A DNA stretch of 64,000 bases from Hylemonella gracilis ATCC 19624 (lineage in GTDB: Bacteria > Pseudomonadota > Gammaproteobacteria > Burkholderiales > Burkholderiaceae_C). The DNA is taken from assembly GCF_000211835.1 (NCBI RefSeq), contig NZ_AEGR01000050.1:1-64000 (forward strand). Direction: 5' to 3'. Shown in pieces: positions 37,683 through 46,168 of this stretch. The first letter of the stretch is position 1. Every line of letters begins with the position of its first letter. A program made the position numbers and the translations under genes. The notes beneath the pieces are model-generated. The model did no database searches and had not been told where the DNA came from. It saw only the letters and a list, made by a program, of their open reading frames with translations.

Positions 37683-38028
37683 TGAGCGTCATCTCCACCG
37701 CCTCGCTCGAGGTGCCGATCCTCGGACCCAAGGACTTCGACGCCGCTCGCCGTTTTTTTTCGAGAGTTTCAATCAGTGCGCCTTCAACGAGGTCGCGGGC
37801 AGGAACCACCGTTTCGTGCCGGACAATCACAGCCGCAGCGCAAGGGGCGTGCTGTGCGATTTGCATTACCAGATCGGGCAACCACAGAGCGAACTCGTGT
37901 GCTTGGCGCGCAGCAGTGTGTTTGACGTGGCGGTGGACATCCGAGGGCCTGTGCAAGTGATGATGGTTACGTTGTCGGCCAAGGACCAGCAGAGGCTGCC
38001 GGCGGTGCAGGCAGAGGTCGTTGCTTGA
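37682..38028 (+). pseudogene. rfbC: Decayed rfbC (dTDP-4-dehydrorhamnose 3,5-epimerase)
   Basis: The start ([26 protein letters not shown]) is in one frame. At the T8 run 37,753-37,760 one T is missing relative to an open frame, and the rest (FESFNQCAFNEVAGRN, DNHSRSARGVLCDLHYQI, SVFDVAVDIR) is in the next frame. After VDIR about 55 codons are lost; the sequence resumes at PVQ...LSAKDQQ. The middle part that carries much of the active site is gone, and LRG before the catalytic His has become LCD. Both a frameshift and a deletion make sequencing error unlikely. An intact copy lies at 50,690. Confidence 0.92.
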
Positions 38029-39167
38029 TGCGCATTCTTCAATTTGGCCGTTTCTGGAATGATCAGCACGGCGGGATAGAGCGGCATGTGGCCGAACTCA
38101 GCAAAGGGCTAGCTGCGCAGGGTGTGGAGATTGTCAACTTAGTGGCGGCTACGGGCTTGGGGGGTAGCGATACTACACACGATGGCTATCGCCTCGTGCA
38201 GGTACCATCGTTTGGCGTGGCATTTCGCACCGCCATGTCCCCTGCGCTGGTGTTCAAGGCCCGGCAATTGCACCGCGAAAAGCCGTTTGACGCTTTTCAT
38301 CTGCATTTTCAGGATCCCCTGTCTCATCTGGCTTCTCTGCTGTTGCCGCGCAAGGTGCCGCGGGTCATCACCTGGCATCACGACATCGTGCGACAGAAAG
38401 CAATGCTGTCGGCATATAGGCCTTGGTTGCAGAACGAATTGCGCCGTGCCGATGCATTGGTGGCGGCCACCCAAGCGCACTTCGATACCTCGGCGCAAAT
38501 TCCGGTGGATATCCCCGCCGAACGCAAGCATGTCATTCCCTACGGGCTGGATTTCGGAAATCTGGCGTTGAATCATTCCACTGTCTTGCTGGTTGATGCA
38601 TTGCGTGTCCGTGCCGATGGACGCAAATTGATCTTTGCGCTGGGTCGCCACGTGTCCTACAAAGGCTTCGATGTACTGATCGCAGCCATGCGCCAAGTGG
38701 ATGCCTTGTTGTTGCTGGGTGGTAGCGGACCGTTGAGCGATGCGCTCAAGGCGCAGGCCCATGCGCTGGATGTGGCTGACCGAGTGGCGTTCGTCGGACG
38801 CATCCCCGAGGCTGATCTGGCAGCCTATTTCCACGCCTGCGATGTGTTTTGCTTGCCTTCCGTCACGCAGGTGGAAGCCTTTGGCCTAGTGCAACTTGAA
38901 GCCATGGCCTGTGGCAAGCCTGTGATCTGTACGTTGCTGAACAACGGGGTCAATGTTGTCAACGTAAATGGGGAAACAGGGATGGCCGTGCCACCGCAAG
39001 ACGCGGGGGCTTTGGCCATCGCGCTGAATCTGCTATTGCAAAACGACGCCGTGCGGCAACAGATGGGGCGGCAAGCTCAGGCGCGCGCGCTGGGGCTGTA
39101 TTCTCTGTCCGCGATGACGCAGCGGCACTTGCAGTTGTATCAGGATTTGCCGCACGCCAGCCGGTAA
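38028..39167 (+). CDS. GT4-family glycosyltransferase
   Basis: A 379-residue GT-B enzyme. It begins MRILQFGRFW; N-terminal GGIERHVAELSKGLAAQG fits the GT4 acceptor domain; the donor domain has FALGRHVSYKGFDVLIAAM and the EAFGLVQLEAMACGKPVI motif with the paired Glu. It is cytoplasmic or peripheral. The ATG overlaps the end of the rfbC remnant (TGATG). The last 28 bp overlap the 3' end of the next, oppositely oriented gene. The donor sugar is unknown; dTDP-L-rhamnose or a hexose are options. Confidence 0.9.
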   Translation: MRILQFGRFWNDQHGGIERHVAELSKGLAAQGVEIVNLVAATGLGGSDTTHDGYRLVQVPSFGVAFRTAMSPALVFKARQLHREKPFDAFHLHFQDPLSHLASLLLPRKVPRVITWHHDIVRQKAMLSAYRPWLQNELRRADALVAATQAHFDTSAQIPVDIPAERKHVIPYGLDFGNLALNHSTVLLVDALRVRADGRKLIFALGRHVSYKGFDVLIAAMRQVDALLLLGGSGPLSDALKAQAHALDVADRVAFVGRIPEADLAAYFHACDVFCLPSVTQVEAFGLVQLEAMACGKPVICTLLNNGVNVVNVNGETGMAVPPQDAGALAIALNLLLQNDAVRQQMGRQAQARALGLYSLSAMTQRHLQLYQDLPHASR

Positions 39168-40294
39168 GCGGCCATCGTCTCGGTAACGGTGCGTTCCCAA
39201 CTGAACTGTTTGCTGTACGCCAGTGCATTGTTTGCTAAGTCGGCGCGCACATCGGAGGCCGTCAACATCATTGACATGGCTTGCTGGAACCCGTCCACAT
39301 CCTGCGGGTCAATTAGGATGCCGCCACCGCTGCCGTTTCTTCCAACAACTTCGGGGATGGATGAAACATTGGATGCGATGACCGGCACGCCGCACCGCAT
39401 GGCTTCCAGTGGCGGCAGGCCAAAGCCTTCGTAAATAGATGGATAAACCAGCGCAGCCGCTCCGGCAATGATGGCGGCCAGTTCTGCGCGTGGCACATAG
39501 CCAAGCAGCCGTATTTCGCCCGTTTGCAGCAATGGGGCCATTTGCTGTTCCAGCATGCCGGTGCTCCAGCCTTTCATGCCTGCCAGTACCAGCGGAAAGC
39601 GATGACGCAGCGCGGATGGCAGATTCATGTAGGCGCGTAGCGCCACGCCCAGGTTTTTGCGCGGTTCCAGCGTGCCCACGGCCAGCAGGTATTGGCCGTG
39701 TGTCAGTTGGCGCGGGGTTAGGGCGGCCCGTGTTTCGTCCACTGCCATCGGTCGAAACAGATCCTCGGCACCAAGTGGCACGGTCTGGATGCGCTCTGCG
39801 GGCATGCCAAATACATCCATCAACTCACGCTTCACGAAATCTGAATCCGTCAACACCCGTGTTGCGCGACGCAGGCTGGGCTCGAAATACTGGTTCATCG
39901 CGCGTACCCGTTTCGCGGGATGCGCTTCAGGGTGGCGTATCCAGGACAGGTCATGCACCGTCAGTACGGAGGGGCCATCGAAAGGCAGCAGCAACAGATT
40001 GGGTTCGTGATACAGATCAAAGCGCTCCGCTTTGGCGTGAGCGGCAAAGCGCCGATGTTGCACTAATCGGCGCAATAGATAAGAGAAGGGCACTTGCTGG
40101 CGTACCCAAGGTAAGAGCTTTGTCGTCAGCGCAAGGGGCGCATCACGCACCTCTCTGCTCCAGAAAACGTCGTAGAAAAACTCCGATTCCCAATCCGACT
40201 GCTGCTGAAGTCCCAATGCAATGTGTCGCACATACTGACCAATGCCAGTCAGTGGGGAGAGCAGGGCGCTGGCGTTGAATGCGATCTTCCGCAT
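39140..40294 (-). CDS. GT4-family glycosyltransferase (mannosyl/rhamnosyl-type)
   Basis: A 384-residue GT-B enzyme of the kind found in mannan and D-rhamnan clusters. It shows the N-terminal LTGIGQYVRHIALGL motif, LTVHDLSWIRHPE, then AVGTLEPRKNLGVALRAY and YPSIYEGFGLPPLEAMRCGVPVIA with the EX7E motif. It lies 15 bp after the membrane GT-C gene and is reversed relative to the surrounding plus-strand block. A GDP-sugar donor is likely from its similarity to WbdA/WbpY-like proteins, but this is inference. Confidence 0.9.
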   Translation of the reverse strand: MRKIAFNASALLSPLTGIGQYVRHIALGLQQQSDWESEFFYDVFWSREVRDAPLALTTKLLPWVRQQVPFSYLLRRLVQHRRFAAHAKAERFDLYHEPNLLLLPFDGPSVLTVHDLSWIRHPEAHPAKRVRAMNQYFEPSLRRATRVLTDSDFVKRELMDVFGMPAERIQTVPLGAEDLFRPMAVDETRAALTPRQLTHGQYLLAVGTLEPRKNLGVALRAYMNLPSALRHRFPLVLAGMKGWSTGMLEQQMAPLLQTGEIRLLGYVPRAELAAIIAGAAALVYPSIYEGFGLPPLEAMRCGVPVIASNVSSIPEVVGRNGSGGGILIDPQDVDGFQQAMSMMLTASDVRADLANNALAYSKQFSWERTVTETMAAYRLACGKS

Positions 40295-40309
40295 GACTGA
40301 TCTCGCCGT

Positions 40310-42796
40310 TCAGTCCACATCTATCGACTTGACCATGACGCCGAGTTTTCTCGTGTCCTGGCTGGTGGAGATTTCTGCGGGAGAAATGGCCATGGGTGTT
40401 TCCAGACGAATATCAACCCTGCCTTTGGTGGTATCTGCGTCTTGAATATTCAACTCATAAACTTTATAGCCATCCGGGAGTTCAGAAACGCGCCATGTCG
40501 TTCGCAAAATGCCATTGACCGAAACGTTGACAGATTGCGTTTTTAGTCCGGCCAGTGAGAAGCGCAGTCGGTAGCGCCCAGGCGCCAATGGCAGATTAAG
40601 CGTGGCACCGTCACCCTCCGTCCAACGGGCATCAGGCTCCGCCCCGCTCCAACCCTCGCCGACATACCAATCGCTGTGGCCTTGCCCGCCGAAAAGAATC
40701 CGCCCATGCCGACTCAGTGTTGAGATCTCGCTGAAGTTGAGTTTGAACAGGTGGAGCGACAAGTCTTGCCCGACATTTCCCATGGGAAGAACGTCGTATT
40801 CCCCTCTGTAATGGGAAGAAAGCTTGAGCGTGAAAATTCCTTCATTTTCCGCAGCCAGTTGAGTAGGCTTGGAGATATTTGTAGAGAGGATATAAATGTT
40901 GCCGGCCAGAAAACGTTTCGGAATCGATTGAATGAAATTTCGAATTTCACCGTCTGAACCGTGAATGAAGACAGCCCGCTTCCCGTAATAGTACCGAAGC
41001 GCCGTTCTTAACGGCATGTATTGTTTGTGAGGCATGTCCAGCAGAACAAGGTCTTCATCGCCGAAGTGACGCATCAGTGGCTTGAAGCTTGCATCCAGAT
41101 GAGCCATTTCGCGTTGCCCGCCCTGTATTGCCAGCAAGTTCAGATTCCAAGCCAAACAAAACAGAAGAGAGATCCATGTCCCGATCTTGATCCAGCGCTT
41201 CGGATGGTCCAGGCCCGTCGCCATTGCAAGGGCAGCGGCAATGATGGCGATGGGCACCGCATCAGTGGACAAATAGCGACCAAAGTAATAGTAAGGAATG
41301 ATTGGATCGTCGGCCACTGTTCGTAGCACAGTTATCCAGGCCAAGGTCAGCAGGAATACTGCGCCACTCCATGCGGCGATGCGAGAGCCGCGTACGACAT
41401 AGAGCGCGGCGAGCACCAAAACCATCGGTGATATGTACAGCATCAGCGCGAACAGCGAGACATGCGAGAGCGAGTTCAGTCCCTGATGAGGTAATTGATA
41501 TTCCTGCAAGTACTCATTGGCAGCGTAGACATCCGTGAAAGCAAGCCGGTAGCCGATGACGCAGCAATACACGGTGACCAGCAAAAGCAATCCAGACGTG
41601 ATGTATCTGACAGTGACAATGCCGTGCTTTTCGGCCCACTCCCGCAGTGAGGTGCGATATTTCCAGGCTGCCCGGAAGATCGGCGCACAAGTCAACGTTG
41701 CGATAGCAAAAATGAGCGGGGAGTGATCGAGATATATCGATCCCAAATGCGGTCCCAATATGGCTCTAAAAGTATCGTAGGTGTAGGGGAAGGAATACGT
41801 CAAGCCATAGAGTAGCGACAGGCAATACGTGACCAAGACGAGCATGAAGTACAGCGCCGGCGTACGAGCTTCAGTCGCATCCCGTGCCGCGACGACGAGT
41901 GACAAGGCGATTAGGCCCAAGATGGGTAAGAACAGAAACGCCGAGATGTGTGTGAACGTCAGGCACAACCAGCAGCCCAATGAAAATAGCAAGTAATGGT
42001 TGCTGCGTTGGCCATCGTTCCGCTGCTTCCAGTAGCACAGCAGGAAGTAAAGTGTGCTCGCTAGAAGGAAGGTGACCAGACTTTCCGACAAGGGGAAGCC
42101 TGCCAGAAAAACGTGCATGGTGTTGGTGGCCAGAAGCGCGGCAGTAATGCCGCCGGCCCAAAGCCGCCTACCTGACAATTCGAAGGCAATCAGGCCAAGA
42201 ACAAGAATGTTCAGCAGGGAAAAGACCACGGCCGCATATGCCCGGTTATCCGGGCCCGCGATGGTGGAGGCTGCAGCGAGCCACAGCGAGTGAAGGGGAT
42301 AAAACTGGAATACATACTGTGATGTGTTCAGGTCCTTGATGTACACACCGGGGTCGGCGGTTCCTTCGTGTTGGTCAGGAACTGCATTCTTAAATTTCCA
42401 GAAGTTGTACTTGTCGTAGTAGGCTCGTGCTTCCACTGGCAACGCTTCACGAAGTTCGTCCTTGATTGCCAATGAGCCAGTGCGCTCAACATAAGAGGAG
42501 ATGTTGACATATAGACCTTCGTCTTGGCCGCCCCAGACATACAAGCCAGGATGAAGACGCAGGCTTAAGGCCGCCAAGCCGAGCGCGAGAACGACGCCCC
42601 AACTGGTACGGCTGGGCCAGCGTATCGATTTCACGCATGAGAAATAAAACGTGCTGGTCAGCAATGTGCCCAGCACGATCGCGGCAGCCGCATCAAAGGC
42701 ACGGAATGCCAATAGGAGCAGCATGACGATGCTGGTGCTGATGATGGCTGCGCTGACGAGGTCGAATGGAGCTATGGTGAATTTCTGGAGCTTCAT
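40310..42796 (-). CDS. GT-C-type membrane glycosyltransferase with C-terminal beta domain
   Basis: An 828-residue polytopic protein. Around a dozen hydrophobic helices fill residues ~10-560. The first large periplasmic loop holds GGQDEGLYV (~88-96), an acidic motif placed like the catalytic Asp/Glu of ArnT/PMT (GT39/GT83) proteins. Residues ~570-700 are soluble, and the last ~130 look like a beta-sandwich (GRYRLRFSLAGLKTQSVNVSVNGILR). Such enzymes use polyprenyl-phosphate sugars on the outer face of the membrane. With its GT4 partner it forms a reversed two-gene unit inside the plus block and may add a side sugar after export. Confidence 0.75.
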   Translation of the reverse strand: MKLQKFTIAPFDLVSAAIISTSIVMLLLLAFRAFDAAAAIVLGTLLTSTFYFSCVKSIRWPSRTSWGVVLALGLAALSLRLHPGLYVWGGQDEGLYVNISSYVERTGSLAIKDELREALPVEARAYYDKYNFWKFKNAVPDQHEGTADPGVYIKDLNTSQYVFQFYPLHSLWLAAASTIAGPDNRAYAAVVFSLLNILVLGLIAFELSGRRLWAGGITAALLATNTMHVFLAGFPLSESLVTFLLASTLYFLLCYWKQRNDGQRSNHYLLFSLGCWLCLTFTHISAFLFLPILGLIALSLVVAARDATEARTPALYFMLVLVTYCLSLLYGLTYSFPYTYDTFRAILGPHLGSIYLDHSPLIFAIATLTCAPIFRAAWKYRTSLREWAEKHGIVTVRYITSGLLLLVTVYCCVIGYRLAFTDVYAANEYLQEYQLPHQGLNSLSHVSLFALMLYISPMVLVLAALYVVRGSRIAAWSGAVFLLTLAWITVLRTVADDPIIPYYYFGRYLSTDAVPIAIIAAALAMATGLDHPKRWIKIGTWISLLFCLAWNLNLLAIQGGQREMAHLDASFKPLMRHFGDEDLVLLDMPHKQYMPLRTALRYYYGKRAVFIHGSDGEIRNFIQSIPKRFLAGNIYILSTNISKPTQLAAENEGIFTLKLSSHYRGEYDVLPMGNVGQDLSLHLFKLNFSEISTLSRHGRILFGGQGHSDWYVGEGWSGAEPDARWTEGDGATLNLPLAPGRYRLRFSLAGLKTQSVNVSVNGILRTTWRVSELPDGYKVYELNIQDADTTKGRVDIRLETPMAISPAEISTSQDTRKLGVMVKSIDVD

Positions 42797-42845
42797 GGAG
42801 CTTGTTTCTGGCTTGAATGTTTATGCAAACACCTACTTCAACTAT

Positions 42846-42851
42846 GATAAT
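42846..42851 (+). promoter_or_regulatory. Candidate -10 box of the 42,967 operon
   Basis: GATAAT within CTATGATAATC in the divergent 170-bp space between the GT-C gene and the methyltransferase gene. No well-spaced -35 box. This spot must hold promoters for both directions. Confidence 0.25.
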
Positions 42852-42966
42852 CTCGCTAAGTCGGTCCGGCCTCGCTTGATGAGTCATGGTCTTGGCATTA
42901 TCGGTAGATCGACACTCCATATTCGCGCGGCTTTCAACTCAAGTACCAGGTTTCATTCATCGCATC

Positions 42967-44196
42967 ATGTCGAAATCCTATGCGTGCCACGTGTGTGGCA
43001 GTTCGGTCACCCCCTTCATTTCCTTTGGCAAGCAGCCCATTGCCAACGGTTTCTTGAAGAAAGAGGATTTTGGCAAGGAGTATTTCTTTGAGATGCAGGT
43101 TTGCCATTGCCAAAAATGCAATATGGTGCAACTTGCGGAGCAGCCAGATAGAGAGCAGATGTTCAATGAGAACTATGCGTTCTTTTCAGGTACATCCACG
43201 CACATGGCGCGTCATTTTGAGCAGTTTGCGCAAACGGTTCGGACTCGTTTTTTGAGCGAGGCCAAAGATCCCTTGATCATTGAAATGGGCAGCAACGATG
43301 GCATCATGCTGCGCAATTTCAAGGGTTGGGGCTATCGCCATGTAGGTATCGAGCCCTCGGCCAACGTCGCAAAAGTTGCGCAAGATCAGGGTGTTAATAC
43401 GCTCGTGCGCTTTTTCGATGAAGACACCACCGAACTGCTTCTCAAGCAATATGGCCAGGCAGACGTTTTCTATAGTGCCAATGTGATGTGCCACATCCCT
43501 TATATCGGGCAGATTTTCAAGGGTATCAGTCGCATTCTCAAGCCGAGTGGCGTATTGGCGTTTGAAGATCCGTACCTGGGCGACGTGATCGAGAAGACTT
43601 CCTACGATCAGGTTTACGACGAACACACCTTTCTGTTTTCTGTGCTGTCAGTGCAGTATCTGGCGGGGCTTCACGGGCTTGAGATTTTTGACGTCGAGGC
43701 GCAGGAAACACATGGTGGCTCGATGCGGTATTACATCGGGCACAAAGGGCAGCACGGAATCACGGCAGCGGTCGAGAATCAAGTGCTCAAGGAAAAGGCG
43801 TTGGGGCTTGCCTCGTTGGCGACTTTCGAACAGTTTCGCAAAAATTGCGAGCAGTCCCGTGCCGATCTTGTCAAATTGCTGACTGACCTCAAGCGCCAGA
43901 ACAAGCGCGTCGTGGGCTATGCGGCCACGTCCAAGAGCACAACGGTGCTCAACTACTGCGGCATCTCTTCCGATCTGATTGAATTCATCAGCGACACGAC
44001 GCCAAACAAGCAGGGGAAATTCAGTCCAGGCCAGCACATTCCGGTGTTAGCTTACGAGAACTTCAAGAAGAATTATCCCGACTATGCGCTCCTGTTTGGC
44101 TGGAATCACAAGAAAGAGATTCTGGAAAAAGAAGGTGACTTTATGGCCAGGGGCGGCAAGTGGATTGTTTTTGTCCCGCAGGTCGGGATTGAATAA
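42967..44196 (+). CDS. NDP-sugar C-methyltransferase family protein (TylCIII/EvaC-like)
   Basis: A 409-residue protein with the three-part layout of sugar C-3 methyltransferases: an N-terminal zinc-binding segment (Cys7/Cys10 and Cys48/Cys51, CHVC and CQKC), a SAM-binding domain (IIEMGSNDGIMLRNF), and a C-terminal Rossmann-like domain (VVGYAATSKSTTVLNYCGI). The catalytic region YDEHTFLFSV replaces the HEH-type motif common in the family. The ATG at 42,967 is chosen because family members start with the zinc segment. It heads a row of two SDR genes and is likely to act on a keto-sugar nucleotide in that pathway. Confidence 0.85.
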   Translation: MSKSYACHVCGSSVTPFISFGKQPIANGFLKKEDFGKEYFFEMQVCHCQKCNMVQLAEQPDREQMFNENYAFFSGTSTHMARHFEQFAQTVRTRFLSEAKDPLIIEMGSNDGIMLRNFKGWGYRHVGIEPSANVAKVAQDQGVNTLVRFFDEDTTELLLKQYGQADVFYSANVMCHIPYIGQIFKGISRILKPSGVLAFEDPYLGDVIEKTSYDQVYDEHTFLFSVLSVQYLAGLHGLEIFDVEAQETHGGSMRYYIGHKGQHGITAAVENQVLKEKALGLASLATFEQFRKNCEQSRADLVKLLTDLKRQNKRVVGYAATSKSTTVLNYCGISSDLIEFISDTTPNKQGKFSPGQHIPVLAYENFKKNYPDYALLFGWNHKKEILEKEGDFMARGGKWIVFVPQVGIE

Positions 44197-44220
44197 GCAG
44201 GCGAATGCAGGGTTGAACTC

Positions 44221-45165
44221 ATGAAAATTGCGGTGACTGGCGCTCTAGGGCATATCGGCTCGAGCTTGATTCGGAAATTGCCGGAGATTGTTCATTGCGA
44301 GGAAATCCTGCTGCTGGACGATTTTTCGTGCCAGCGCTATTCGTCCGTATTCAATTTACCCAAGGGCTTGACGAAGTATCGCTTTGTCGAGGCGGATGTG
44401 ACGAAGTCTGATCTTGCGAAGTTGTTTGACGGCTATGACGCTGTCGTTCATTTGGCAGCCATCACCAATGCGGCGGGCAGCTTCGAGATGCGGCAGCAGG
44501 TCGAGAAGGTCAATTTCGGGGCGACCCACAACGTGGCCAAGGCGTGCAATGCTGTCGGTGCCAAGTTGATCGCTCTTTCATCCACCAGTGTTTATGGGAC
44601 TCAGAACGACTGGGTGGACGAGAACTGCACCGAAGAGGAACTGAAGCCGCAAAGCCCGTATGCTGAAACCAAGCTGCGGGAAGAAAAGCTCTTGCAGGAC
44701 ATGCGCCGGGAGAACCCGGGCTTCGGCTTTGTCACTTTCCGATTTGGAACTATTTTCGGCACATCTCCCGGGATGCGTTTTCATACCGCCGTCAACAAGT
44801 TTTGCTGGCAAGCCGTCGTGGGCGAACCGCTGACCGTCTGGACGACCGCGTATGACCAAGAGCGCCCCTACCTTGACTTGCAAGACGGCGTGCGAGCAAT
44901 CGCCCATATTCTTCGCAACGACATGTTTGACGGTGAAATCTACAACGTCCTGACTTTGAACGCGACGGTGCGGCAGATCGTCTCGGAAATCAAAAAATTT
45001 GTCCCTGCCGTGCAAGTCAAGTTTGTTGACACCCAGATCATGAATCAACTCTCCTATCGCGTTTTGAATGACAAGTTCAAGCGCCAGGGGTTCATGCCGT
45101 CCGGCGACATCACCAAGTGCGTAGGTGATACAGTGAATTTGCTGGCCGGGCTGCTGCCCGGTTGA
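44221..45165 (+). CDS. NAD-dependent sugar epimerase/dehydratase family protein (SDR)
   Basis: A 314-residue extended SDR. The NAD motif is GALGHIGSSL (residues 7-16); SSTSVYG and SPYAETK give the catalytic Ser/Thr, Tyr and Lys. It resembles UDP/dTDP-sugar epimerases but not any named one closely. It lies 24 bp after the methyltransferase and 16 bp before a second SDR gene. The pair with a C-methyltransferase suggests a branched or reduced deoxysugar, but the substrate cannot be set from sequence. Confidence 0.85.
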   Translation: MKIAVTGALGHIGSSLIRKLPEIVHCEEILLLDDFSCQRYSSVFNLPKGLTKYRFVEADVTKSDLAKLFDGYDAVVHLAAITNAAGSFEMRQQVEKVNFGATHNVAKACNAVGAKLIALSSTSVYGTQNDWVDENCTEEELKPQSPYAETKLREEKLLQDMRRENPGFGFVTFRFGTIFGTSPGMRFHTAVNKFCWQAVVGEPLTVWTTAYDQERPYLDLQDGVRAIAHILRNDMFDGEIYNVLTLNATVRQIVSEIKKFVPAVQVKFVDTQIMNQLSYRVLNDKFKRQGFMPSGDITKCVGDTVNLLAGLLPG

Positions 45166-45181
45166 TGGTTGGGGTGCTTTC

Positions 45182-46168
45182 GTGGGCATCTATGCTGGAC
45201 GAACCATCCTGGTGACCGGCGGGGCCGGGTATATCGGGTCCTTGTTGGTTGAGCGCCTGCTGGCCTTGGGTGCTCGTCCTCGCGTGATCATCCAGGACAA
45301 AGGCCTGGATCGGGTGGTGCTGGAACGCTTTGGCGCCGACCTCGAAATCATTGCAGGAGACATCCGCGATCCTTCCGCCTGGGGCGATTGGGTGCGCGAC
45401 TGCGATCTCGTGTTTCACATGGCTGCGCAGACCAGCCACTATGAGGCGAATCGAGATCCCGCAGGCGATTGGGCGCTCAACGTCGCGCCTGTTCTGCATT
45501 TGGCCGCAGCGTTGAAAAATGGCAAGGAGCCTCGCAAGACGCCTTGCCATGTCGTGCTTGCTTCCACCGTGACGGTCTATGGGCTGACGGATTACGCTGA
45601 CTTTCCGGTCAAGGAGACGCAGCGTGTGTCGCCATTGACCGTTTATGACATTCATAAATTCTCTGCCGAGAGCTTTCTTGGTTTTTTTGCGCAGATGGGC
45701 GAATTGAGTGCCGTCAGCCTGCGTCTCGCCAATGTGTATGGGCCGTCCAACGGCGTTTCGGGTCAGGACAGGGGCGTGGTGACGATGCTGGGCCGCAAGG
45801 CATTGGCGGCGGAGCCGATCACGGTCTTTGGCTCTGGCGCGTGGCTGCGTGACTATGTGCATGTCAACGACGTCGTGGACGCGTTCGTGCGCGCGGGAGA
45901 ATTGAAAATTTCCGGCGCGCGCGTATTCAACGTCTGTACTGGCATTGGCACGCCATTCATCGAAATGGTTCGCTTCCTGGTACAAGAAGCGGGGCGGATG
46001 ACGGGGCGAATGTCCGCGATAGAGCACAAGCAGATTCTGCTTTCGCCTATTGACGAGCGCACGTTCGTCGGTAGCCATGCCGAATTGAGCAAGGCCACGG
46101 ACTGGCAGCCCGAGATCGCACTGCAAGCCGGTTTGACGAACTGTCTGGAGAGGCTGAACCGTCCGTGA
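45182..46168 (+). CDS. NAD-dependent sugar epimerase/dehydratase family protein (SDR)
   Basis: A 328-residue extended SDR starting at GTG (45,182). It shows [29 protein letters not shown], and the catalytic YDIHK (YxxxK). The C-terminal half has LANVYGPSNGVSGQDRGVV and the RDYVHVNDVVDAFVRA stretch of NDP-sugar epimerases/dehydratases. Its stop overlaps the GTG of the next glycosyltransferase (GTGA, 46,165-46,168), so product formation and use may be coupled. Confidence 0.87.
   Translation: MGIYAGRTILVTGGAGYIGSLLVERLLALGARPRVIIQDKGLDRVVLERFGADLEIIAGDIRDPSAWGDWVRDCDLVFHMAAQTSHYEANRDPAGDWALNVAPVLHLAAALKNGKEPRKTPCHVVLASTVTVYGLTDYADFPVKETQRVSPLTVYDIHKFSAESFLGFFAQMGELSAVSLRLANVYGPSNGVSGQDRGVVTMLGRKALAAEPITVFGSGAWLRDYVHVNDVVDAFVRAGELKISGARVFNVCTGIGTPFIEMVRFLVQEAGRMTGRMSAIEHKQILLSPIDERTFVGSHAELSKATDWQPEIALQAGLTNCLERLNRP

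Noticed and set aside
37753-37760. Treating the rfbC frameshift as a homopolymer sequencing error
   Set aside because: Even with the T restored the gene lacks about 55 codons of its core, so it would still be inactive.
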